DNA of 64,000 nt from Arthrobacter sp. MA-N2 (GTDB lineage: Bacteria > Actinomycetota > Actinomycetes > Actinomycetales > Micrococcaceae): assembly GCF_000517125.1 (NCBI RefSeq), contig NZ_KI912155.1, forward strand, positions 2,150,696 through 2,214,695. The letters are read 5' to 3'. The notes beneath the pieces were generated by a model that was not told the origin of the DNA, searched no databases, and saw only the letters and a program-made list of their open reading frames with translations. Positions within the stretch are counted from its first letter, which is position 1. Each line of letters begins with the position of its first letter. Positions 56,315 through 64,000 of the stretch are shown piece after piece. The position numbers were made by a program, and so were the translations under genes.

Positions 56315-56965
56315 GTGCAAGCCATCAACGACTTCATCCTCGCCGCAGCCGGGCAGCCCTGGGTCTTGCTTCTGGTCTTTGCCTGCTGCGTGATCGACGG
56401 TTTCTTCCCGCCTATCCCCAGCGAGTCGGTGGTGGTGGGGCTCGCGGCCGTTTCCGCGACGACGGGGGTGCCGAGTGCGTGGCTGCTGATTCTCGTGGGA
56501 GCGCTGGGGGCTTTCACGGGGGACAATATTGCCTACTTGATCGGCCGCCGAATAGGTGTCCGGCGCTGGAGGTGGATGCGTTCCCAAAGGATGCAAGGGG
56601 CCTTCCGGTGGGCTGGACGGGAACTTCGACGCCGGGCCGCGTCACTGATCATTGTGGCCCGTTTCATTCCCATCGGCCGTGTGGCGGTCAATCTCACGGC
56701 CGGTGCCACGCATTTCTCACACGGCATGTTCGTGGCGCTCACGGCCGTGTCTGCCGTCCTGTGGGCCAGTTACTCCGTGGCTATCGGTTTGTTCTTCGGC
56801 CAGTGGTTCGAACACAATCACCTGCTCGGGGCAATCATCGCGATCGTCGCGGCAGTCATCCTGGGCCTCATCGTGGACCGGATCATCAGCAAACTCCGCG
56901 GTGCAACGCCCACCACGGAAGTGGACGAAGAAGCGGGCGAACCCGAAGGGGAACCGGTCCAGTAG
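56315..56965 (+). CDS. DedA family membrane protein, copy 1
   Basis: A 216-residue DedA (SNARE-associated/VTT) protein. IDGFFPPIPSESVVVGLAAVSA carries the family Pro/Glu motif and GDNIAYLIGRRIG and FIPIGRVAVNLTAGATHFSHGMF are the conserved re-entrant segments. The DedA family is linked to lipid (undecaprenyl phosphate, phosphatidylethanolamine) flipping and envelope homeostasis. GTG 56315 is the probable start; no ribosome binding site is clear. A second DedA gene follows 220 bases later. Confidence 0.88.
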   Translation: MQAINDFILAAAGQPWVLLLVFACCVIDGFFPPIPSESVVVGLAAVSATTGVPSAWLLILVGALGAFTGDNIAYLIGRRIGVRRWRWMRSQRMQGAFRWAGRELRRRAASLIIVARFIPIGRVAVNLTAGATHFSHGMFVALTAVSAVLWASYSVAIGLFFGQWFEHNHLLGAIIAIVAAVILGLIVDRIISKLRGATPTTEVDEEAGEPEGEPVQ

Positions 56966-57092
56966 GCGGGATCGTAAACCTGGGGCGGCGATGTCTCCTC
57001 CCTGGGTATGAACCGTCCGTACGGGAAGATCCATCCCGGGGAGGATGCCTTGGCCGGGTCTTCCGGACTAGCGTTAAGTTGTGTTCCTCTCC

Positions 57093-57122
57093 GGCCGGGG
57101 CGTAGCGAACGACGCTCCGGCC
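57093..57122 (+). terminator. GC hairpin between the two DedA genes
   Basis: GGCCGGGGCGT and ACGCTCCGGCC pair over 11 positions with one mismatch. The 222-base gap (56966-57187) otherwise holds no gene. Confidence 0.5.
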
Positions 57123-57187
57123 GTGGGACACTGGATAGCGACCTATGTCACCAAACCGTGTGACTTTCCTTGAGGAGCAATGCCTGC

Positions 57188-57898
57188 GTGGAATTCATGA
57201 ACCACATGCTCGAGCACGCCGCCGGGCAACCGTGGATCTATCCGGTCCTCCTGGTCTTCTTCTTCATTGACGGCTTTGCCACGATCCTTCCGAGTGAAAC
57301 CGCGATCGTCGGGCTCTCGGCCCTGGCAATGCACCGGGGCGAGCCCAATCTGTGGCTCCTCGGCGCTACCGCGCTTGTCGGGGCCATGGCCGGTGACAAC
57401 ATGGCCTACATCCTTGGCCGCAAGATCGGTTTGGACCGTTGGAAATGGATGCGCAAGCCGAAGGTCCAGAAGATGTTCGCTTGGGCCCACTACGAACTGG
57501 ACAAGCGCGGCGCAGTCCTTATCTTCACCGCACGGTATATCCCCTGGGGCCGTGTGGCGGTGAACTACGTGGCTGGACAGACAGGATTTCGCCACAAGAC
57601 CTTCTTCTGGCTGGATGCCTTCGCCTGCTTCACCTGGGTGGGGTATTCGATCGGGGTCGGCTCACTAGCCGGCCACTGGGTGCACAACAATCCGCTCCTG
57701 GGAGTCGGAATTGCCGTGGCATTCGCTGTGGTGCTCGGTGTGATCGTCGACCACACGCTGCGTTGGTGGCACAAGCACCTCGAAAAGAAAGACGCCGAAA
57801 AGAAGGAAGCGGCTCCCGCGGAAGCGGCTACCGCGGAAGATGCAGATGCCGCCGTCAACGCGACGGCCGGCGTCGAGCGCTCGAAGCGCGCTGGCTAA
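57188..57898 (+). CDS. DedA family membrane protein, copy 2
   Basis: A 236-residue DedA protein, related to copy 1. FFFIDGFATILPSETAIVGLSALA, GAMAGDNMAYILGRKIGLDRWKWMR and ARYIPWGRVAVNYVAGQTGF match the conserved core segments. It ends in a charged/Ala-rich tail (KKDAEKKEAAPAEAATAE). GTG 57188 is ten bases after AGGAG; ATG 57197 is an alternative. It lies upstream of add, which has its own promoter. Confidence 0.88.
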   Translation: MEFMNHMLEHAAGQPWIYPVLLVFFFIDGFATILPSETAIVGLSALAMHRGEPNLWLLGATALVGAMAGDNMAYILGRKIGLDRWKWMRKPKVQKMFAWAHYELDKRGAVLIFTARYIPWGRVAVNYVAGQTGFRHKTFFWLDAFACFTWVGYSIGVGSLAGHWVHNNPLLGVGIAVAFAVVLGVIVDHTLRWWHKHLEKKDAEKKEAAPAEAATAEDADAAVNATAGVERSKRAG

Positions 57899-57914
57899 GC
57901 ACCTTCCGTCCCCC

Positions 57915-57920
57915 TAGAGT
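57915..57920 (+). promoter_or_regulatory. Leaderless -10 element of add
   Basis: TAGAGT ends six bases before GTG 57927. Confidence 0.55.
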
Positions 57921-57926
57921 TGAGGG

Positions 57927-59081
57927 GTGACTGACCCCATTGTTGATGCCGCCCCTGCCCTTGACTTCGACCTGAAGAGCCTGCCGAAGGTTTCCCTTCA
58001 CGACCATCTGGACGGGGGACTTCGCCCGGCTACCATCATCGAGCTGGCGGAGGCCGTCGGCCACACACTGCCTTCGACGGATCCCGTAGCGCTGGGCCAG
58101 TGGTTCCGTGAGTCGGCCGATTCCGGTTCTTTGGTCCGCTACCTCGAGACCTTTGATCACACGATCGCCGTCATGCAGACCAAGGAAGGCCTGGCGCGGG
58201 TTGCCAAGGAGTTCGTTGAGGACCTGGCTGACGACGGAGTCGTGTACGGCGAGATCCGTTGGGCACCTGAGCAGCATCTCCAGAAGGGTCTCACCCTGGA
58301 CGAGGTTGTGGATGCCGTCCAGGAAGGGCTCGACGCCGGCGTGGACGCCGTGGAGGAGTCCGGCCGCCAGATCCAGGTGGGTCAGCTCATCACGGCGATG
58401 CGCCACGCTGACCGCGGCCAGGAAATCGCTGAGCTCGCCGTGCGTCACCGCTACAACGGGGCCGTCGGTTTCGACATCGCCGGAGCCGAAGACGGCTTCT
58501 TGCCCTCCCGTTTCAAGGATGCGTTCACCTACCTGGCCCAGCACAACTTCCCGGCTACCGTGCACGCCGGCGAGGCAGCAGGACTGGAAAGCATCCAGTC
58601 CGCCCTTGTGGACGGACGTGCCCTGCGCTTGGGCCACGGCGTGCGTATCGCGGAGGACATCACCGTGGACTTCGAGGACGCCGAGGGCGAAGAAGCCGCC
58701 GACGACGCCGAGGATACCGTTGGCATGGTCACGTTGGGTGAAGTGGCTGGTTGGGTCCGCGATCGTGGCATTGCGCTGGAAATCTGCCCTTCGTCCAATC
58801 TGCAGACCGGAGCGATCGCGAATTTCGGCGAAGGCATCGAGAACCACCCGCTGGACATGCTCTACCAGCTCGGCTTCAACGTCACCATCAATACGGACAA
58901 CCGGCTCATGAGCGGCGTGACGCTCACCGACGAGTTCGAACTTCTCGTGGAGACCTTCGATTATGATCTCGACGATCTCCTGGAGCTGACCCTGAACGCT
59001 GCCGAGTCTTCGTTCCTACCGCTCGACGAAAAGGAAGCCCTGGTGGAGTACATCAACGACGCCTACGCCAACCTTGGCTAA
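57927..59081 (+). CDS. add: Adenosine deaminase
   Basis: A 384-residue enzyme that converts adenosine and deoxyadenosine to inosine forms. The zinc site is HDHLDGGLRPATI (HxH variant); the third His is in VHAGEAAG; the catalytic Glu is also there; ICPSSNLQTGAI and TINTDNRLMSG follow. An acidic insert (FEDAEGEEAADDAEDTV) lies near residue 255 and is probably a surface loop. It fits with cdd and deoA as the purine arm of nucleoside salvage. Confidence 0.95.
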   Translation: MTDPIVDAAPALDFDLKSLPKVSLHDHLDGGLRPATIIELAEAVGHTLPSTDPVALGQWFRESADSGSLVRYLETFDHTIAVMQTKEGLARVAKEFVEDLADDGVVYGEIRWAPEQHLQKGLTLDEVVDAVQEGLDAGVDAVEESGRQIQVGQLITAMRHADRGQEIAELAVRHRYNGAVGFDIAGAEDGFLPSRFKDAFTYLAQHNFPATVHAGEAAGLESIQSALVDGRALRLGHGVRIAEDITVDFEDAEGEEAADDAEDTVGMVTLGEVAGWVRDRGIALEICPSSNLQTGAIANFGEGIENHPLDMLYQLGFNVTINTDNRLMSGVTLTDEFELLVETFDYDLDDLLELTLNAAESSFLPLDEKEALVEYINDAYANLG

Positions 59082-59808
59082 CCAGACGCCTGCAGGGGTC
59101 CCCGGCCGAGCTTGCGAGGTTGGGGAGCTGCTGGGGAAAATTGCCTCGTTGCGGGAGCACTGTCCGTGGATGGGTGCGCTGACCCACGAATCCTTGGTGG
59201 AGTACCTGATCGAGGAAGCGTACGAGGTGGTCGACTCGATCGAGGCCGGCGCGTCCGGTTCCGATACTGCCGACGAACTCCGTAGCGAGCTGGGCGATGT
59301 GCTGCTTCAAGTGGTGCTGCACGCCCGGCTCGCCGAGGAACGCGGACAGTTCACCTTCGACGACGTCGCCCGGACCATTACGGAAAAGATGGTGCGGCGC
59401 AATCCCCATGTCTTCAGGCCGGACGGAAGCTTGCAGGATTCCTTCCCGGCCACCGTGGAGGAGATCGTCGAAAAGTGGGATGCCGTGAAGAAGGCAGAAA
59501 AACCTGAACGCTCGGATCCTTTCGAGGGCATTCCACCCCACCTGCCGGCCCTCGCCCTGGCGCAAAAGTCCCTTGACCGTGCCGAGCGCGCGGCGCGCTC
59601 GGGTGGTGCGGAACGCGGTGGCCGCCCCGTTGCGGCGGCGGAGGTTCCCGACTCGGAAGCTGCGCTTGGAGACTTGCTGCTTGCCGTCGTCGCGGGCTCA
59701 CGGGAGAAGGGGCTCGACGCCGAACGGGCCTTGCGCGGCGCCGTCCGCCGCTACCAGGGACGCGACGGAGAAGCCACAAAACGTGAGGAGCCCGACGCTG
59801 TTCCGTAA
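59074..59808 (+). CDS. mazG: MazG family nucleoside triphosphate pyrophosphohydrolase
   Basis: A 244-residue house-cleaning NTP pyrophosphatase. SLREHCPWMG...ESLVEYLIEEAYEVVDSIE and ELRSELGDVLLQVVLHARLAE hold the EExxE-12-28-ExxD metal site. HVFRPDGS and WDAVKKAEKPE are typical MazG segments. A TTG start overlaps the end of add by eight bases. A weak second domain remains at the C-terminus (EAALGDLLLAVVAGSREKG). Confidence 0.88.
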   Translation: MANQTPAGVPGRACEVGELLGKIASLREHCPWMGALTHESLVEYLIEEAYEVVDSIEAGASGSDTADELRSELGDVLLQVVLHARLAEERGQFTFDDVARTITEKMVRRNPHVFRPDGSLQDSFPATVEEIVEKWDAVKKAEKPERSDPFEGIPPHLPALALAQKSLDRAERAARSGGAERGGRPVAAAEVPDSEAALGDLLLAVVAGSREKGLDAERALRGAVRRYQGRDGEATKREEPDAVP

Positions 59809-61182
<1,374 letters not shown>

Positions 61183-61201
61183 TATCCGCTGAAACAGCTG
61201 G

Positions 61202-61235
61202 CCGGTGGCTATGGTGGAAAGACCATAGCCACCGG
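61202..61235 (+). terminator. Hairpin terminator after eno
   Basis: CCGGTGGCTATGGT (61202-61215) and ACCATAGCCACCGG (61222-61235) form a perfect 14-bp stem around a six-base loop, followed by TTCTGTTT. Confidence 0.85.
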
Positions 61236-61338
61236 TTCTGTTTAACGAAATGTGCGAGCACTTCGGCAACCGCAGGCTCCGTGAGGCACGCAACGCGCAG
61301 CAACCCGCCAGGCAAGCACCAGGCATTACAGGAGTGTC

Positions 61339-62025
61339 ATGGCCACCCGCCGCCCCAAGGTCCCCCGGGCAGATGCCCTGGGCCGCTCGCCCCAAAAGAA
61401 CCCCGACGGCGGTCACGTTATCCGTGCCGACTTCGGTGAGCCCCGCAATCCAACCCGTGCGCAGCCGGAGACTCCGGCGCACGCGCGCTCCAGCTCGGCG
61501 TCCAATGCCAGCGCCGAAGACAGCACACGGAACGGCGGCGCGCAAAACAAAGGACAGCCTGCCGCTAAGGCTGGATCTCCGGCGCCGAAGCCAGGACATT
61601 CGAATCCGGGCGACAGCCACAAAAGCGCCCGCCCGGTACCGGCAAAGGCCTTCTCCGGCCGCATGATTGCCCTCGCCGTGGTGATGATCGCGATCACCAT
61701 CATGCTCGCGCCCACGGTCAAAATCTGGTTGGAGAAAAAGGCGGAAATCTCCGGACTGGAAGCCGACATCGCGAGCAAAAAGACCGAGCAAGCCAGCCTT
61801 GAGAAGCAGATCACACGGTGGCAGGACCCCAACTATGTGAAACAACAGGCCCGGGACCGCATTAACATGGTTATGCCGGGTGAAGCAGGCTACTGGGTGT
61901 TTGGTGGAGATGTTCCCGCCGGCACACCGGGCGGAAGCACCGGCTCAGGAGCTTCCGGAAGCCCGAGCAATCTGCCTTGGGTAGATGGGCTGTGGGAATC
62001 CATCAGGCGCTCGGCAACAGACTAG
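61339..62025 (+). CDS. Septum formation initiator (FtsB/DivIC) family protein
   Basis: A 228-residue bitopic membrane protein of the divisome. A disordered ~105-residue N-terminus rich in Pro, Ser and Ala precedes one helix (MIALAVVMIAITIMLAPTV) and a coiled coil (LEKKAEISGLEADIASKKTEQASLEKQI read in parts), then WQDPNYVKQQARDRINMVMPGE, the family signature. AGGAGTGTC precedes the ATG. Enolase-neighbouring location is the usual actinobacterial arrangement. Confidence 0.92.
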   Translation: MATRRPKVPRADALGRSPQKNPDGGHVIRADFGEPRNPTRAQPETPAHARSSSASNASAEDSTRNGGAQNKGQPAAKAGSPAPKPGHSNPGDSHKSARPVPAKAFSGRMIALAVVMIAITIMLAPTVKIWLEKKAEISGLEADIASKKTEQASLEKQITRWQDPNYVKQQARDRINMVMPGEAGYWVFGGDVPAGTPGGSTGSGASGSPSNLPWVDGLWESIRRSATD

Positions 62026-62081
62026 ACGCGGTGCCCGCCGCCGTCGCGCCCGGAAGGGTGCGGCCAAACAGGGCAGGAAGG

Positions 62082-62798
62082 ATGGCAGCGCCAGTGGAGA
62101 ACAACTCGGCACCTGCATCGCAGGAGTCCCGCAAGCCATCAGCACACGATCTTGAAATCCTTAGCCGGCAGCTGGGACGGCCGGTGCGCGACGTCGTCGA
62201 AATCCCGGCGCGCTGTGTGTGTGGCAACCCGCTCGTCGCCGCCACCGCGCCTCGGCTGAGCAACGGCACCCCGTTTCCCACGACGTTCTACTTGACCCAC
62301 CCCGTCATCACCGCCGCTGTGTCAAGGCTTGAAGCCGGTGGGCTCATGAATGAGATGAACGAACGGCTCACGGCCGAGGAACCGTTGGCCGCGGCATACC
62401 GGGACGCCCACGAAGCCTATCTCCGGGCCCGTGACGAGATCGCCGGACGTGCCGGAACCGGAGAAGTCCCCGAGATCGCAGGCGTCTCTGCCGGAGGCAT
62501 GCCCACCCGCGTCAAGTGCCTGCACGTCCTGGTTGGCCATTCCTTGGCCGCTGGCCCCGGGGTCAATCCGCTCGGCGACGAGGCCATCGAGGCGATCAGT
62601 GAATGGTGGACCGCGGACCGCTGCTACTGCGACGGTGCGTGGGACAGCGCTGGAGAGGTACCGTCCAGAGACCTCAGCCGTCACGGGCCGCAGGGCCTGC
62701 CGGACATCGTGGGCCGTCCCGCGCCGGTCCGCAAATCCAAGTCCTCTTCGGCAACACAGCCGCTGGACGAATCAATCGTGGGGGAGCGCGACGCATGA
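62082..62798 (+). CDS. DUF501 domain-containing protein
   Basis: A 238-residue cytoplasmic protein of the DUF501 family, common beside divIC and ppx in Actinobacteria. Conserved pieces are QLGRPVRDVVEIPARCVCGNP, FPTTFYLTHP, RVKCLHVLVGHSLAAGPGVNPLGD and the CYCDG near the end, so cysteines at four places could bind a metal. GGAAGG lies before ATG 62082; GTG 62031 is an alternative. Function unknown. Confidence 0.88.
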   Translation: MAAPVENNSAPASQESRKPSAHDLEILSRQLGRPVRDVVEIPARCVCGNPLVAATAPRLSNGTPFPTTFYLTHPVITAAVSRLEAGGLMNEMNERLTAEEPLAAAYRDAHEAYLRARDEIAGRAGTGEVPEIAGVSAGGMPTRVKCLHVLVGHSLAAGPGVNPLGDEAIEAISEWWTADRCYCDGAWDSAGEVPSRDLSRHGPQGLPDIVGRPAPVRKSKSSSATQPLDESIVGERDA

Positions 62799-63742
62799 GC
62801 CGGGTAGCTGCCATCGATTGTGGCACCAATTCGATCCGCCTCCTGATCGCGGATTCCAACGGTATCGATGCAGGATCCCCATTGCATGATGTTGTCCGTG
62901 AGATGCGCGTGGTGCGCCTGGGACAGGGAGTGGACGCGACCGGCGAGCTCGCCCCGGACGCCCTTGAGCGCACCTTTGCGGCCACCAGCGACTACGCCGA
63001 GATGATCCGCCATCATGGAGCCGGGAGGGTCCGCTTCGTGGCCACCTCCGCGAGCCGCGACGCCCGCAACCGGGACGTCTTCGTTGACGGAATCCGGGAT
63101 CTGCTGGGCGTTGAACCCGAGGTCATTTCCGGCGACGAGGAAGCCGCTTTATCCTTCGCGGGCGCAAGCAGCGTGTTGCCGTCTCGCGGCAAGGACCCGG
63201 TGCTTGTCGTGGACCTTGGAGGTGGAAGCACTGAGTTCGTCCTGGGCGACTCCGACGGGGTCATCGCCGCCAAATCCGTTGATATCGGCTGCGTTCGGCT
63301 GACCGAACGGCACCTCCGCAACGATCCTCCGACGGCGGAGCAGATCGCCGCAGCGGAAGCCGACGTCGACGCAGCCATTGACCTCGCGAGCCGCACGGTC
63401 CCGCTTGGCCAGGCCACCGCCGTCGTGGGCGTTGCGGGCTCCATCACCACGATCACGGCGCATGCCCTGGGCCTGAATGAGTACGATCCCGCGCTGATCC
63501 ACGGTGCCAGCCTTGACTTGGCGACCATCAGCGACGCGGCCACGAGCCTACTGGAAATGAGCCGCGAAGAGCGTGCCCGGCTGCCCTACATGCATCCGGG
63601 ACGTGTCGATGTCATCGGGGCCGGAGCACTCGTGTGGCGCCGCATCCTTCAGCGCGTGGCTGAGCTCGGAGATGGCTCCATCAGCGAGGCTGTTTCCAGC
63701 GAACATGACATCCTCGACGGCATCGCCCTGAGTATTCGCTGA
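62795..63742 (+). CDS. Ppx/GppA family phosphatase
   Basis: A 315-residue exopolyphosphatase/pppGpp phosphohydrolase-type protein. VAAIDCGTNSIRLLIAD is the ASKHA phosphate-1 loop, ATSASRDARNRD, ISGDEEAALSFAG and VVDLGGGSTEFVLG are the family motifs, and DIGCVRLTERH follows. The start overlaps the DUF501 stop by four bases (ATGA). It could act on polyphosphate or pppGpp; sequence alone cannot decide. Confidence 0.92.
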   Translation: MSRVAAIDCGTNSIRLLIADSNGIDAGSPLHDVVREMRVVRLGQGVDATGELAPDALERTFAATSDYAEMIRHHGAGRVRFVATSASRDARNRDVFVDGIRDLLGVEPEVISGDEEAALSFAGASSVLPSRGKDPVLVVDLGGGSTEFVLGDSDGVIAAKSVDIGCVRLTERHLRNDPPTAEQIAAAEADVDAAIDLASRTVPLGQATAVVGVAGSITTITAHALGLNEYDPALIHGASLDLATISDAATSLLEMSREERARLPYMHPGRVDVIGAGALVWRRILQRVAELGDGSISEAVSSEHDILDGIALSIR

Positions 63743-64000
63743 TGACGCTGCAACACCGCTGGCGCCGCCGAGCCGCGTCGGCCACGCTGGCCGCCATGCT
63801 CGCCGGGGGAAGCCTGGCAGGGACCCTGCTCACTGCGCAAGCGGCGTCCGCGGACTCCTGGCGGGACAAGGAATACTGGCTCAACGATTACGGCATTTCC
63901 GCCGCTTGGCAGGTATCCAAGGGCGCGGGCGTGAAAGTGGCCATCATCGACAGCGGGGTGGATGGGCAACACCCGGATCTCAAGGGTGCGGTGGTCGGCG
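63742..64000 (+). CDS. Secreted subtilase-family (S8) serine protease, N-terminal part
   Basis: The gene starts at ATG 63742 (TGATG overlap with the previous stop) and runs off the right edge. A twin-basic signal peptide (HRWRRRAASATLAAMLAGG...AQAASA-D) is followed by YWLNDYGISAAWQVSKGAGVKVAIIDSGVDGQHPDL, whose IIDSGVD carries the catalytic Asp of subtilases. It resembles mycosin-type proteases in layout, but the His and Ser regions and any C-terminal anchor are outside the window. Confidence 0.85.
   Translation, partial: MTLQHRWRRRAASATLAAMLAGGSLAGTLLTAQAASADSWRDKEYWLNDYGISAAWQVSKGAGVKVAIIDSGVDGQHPDLKGAVVG

Overview
This window looks like a high-GC actinobacterial chromosome, most probably an Arthrobacter or Paenarthrobacter relative (Micrococcaceae). 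The reasons are the base composition, frequent GTG starts, a possible mycothiol-linked enzyme at the left edge, a monomeric isocitrate dehydrogenase, an actinobacterial perM-like/purN/purH neighbourhood, an LAXTG-type sorting signal and a ZTP riboswitch before glyA. I see no tRNA or rRNA gene and no CRISPR array. Genus-level assignment is inference.

Layout. Positions 1-2600 are an accessory junction: the tail of a DinB/maleylpyruvate-isomerase-like enzyme, a DUF4383 membrane protein, an IS110-family element and a repeat-rich gap. From 2582 to 8739 lie a DUF6350 (PerM-like) membrane protein, purN and purH; a MurNAc recycling pair (sugar kinase plus murQ) sits between purN and purH on the opposite strand. 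From 8842 to 11028 are two tandem paralogous secreted serine proteases, then icd and a DoxX protein. From 14172 to 16045 are two secreted proteins; one carries four chaplin-like segments without cysteine and an LASTG wall-sorting signal. Next come a Gfo/Idh/MocA oxidoreductase, a MacB-type ABC exporter pair (17557-19700) and a ROK-regulated sugar importer (19901-25250).

From 25373 to 29955 lie a gamma carbonic anhydrase, a methyltransferase bracketed by two copies of a palindromic repeat, purU, and a ZTP riboswitch in front of glyA-folD. This one-carbon block fits functionally with purN and purH. From 30056 to 35172 are a two-component system, a SHOCT protein and an ABC-2 exporter with two permeases. 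From 35240 to 40262 are a small membrane protein, xth, trpS, a 2'-5' RNA ligase-like protein, a YihY/BrkB membrane protein and an alpha/beta hydrolase. The sdhCDAB operon follows, then manC, an M20 amidohydrolase and an ohrR-ohr peroxide-resistance module with a recognisable OhrR box.

From 48834 to 59081 is a nucleoside uptake and salvage region: a BMP-type lipoprotein, an ATPase, two permeases, cdd, deoA, two DedA proteins and add. The window ends with mazG, eno, a DivIC/FtsB-like protein, a DUF501 protein, a Ppx/GppA phosphatase and the start of a secreted subtilase.

Two themes run across genes. First, at least eleven genes have a TANNNT-like -10 hexamer exactly six bases before the start codon, which predicts leaderless transcripts and fixes several starts. 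Second, a dispersed ~62-66 bp palindrome occurs four times at gene ends, and in two cases it supplies the stop codon of the adjacent gene.
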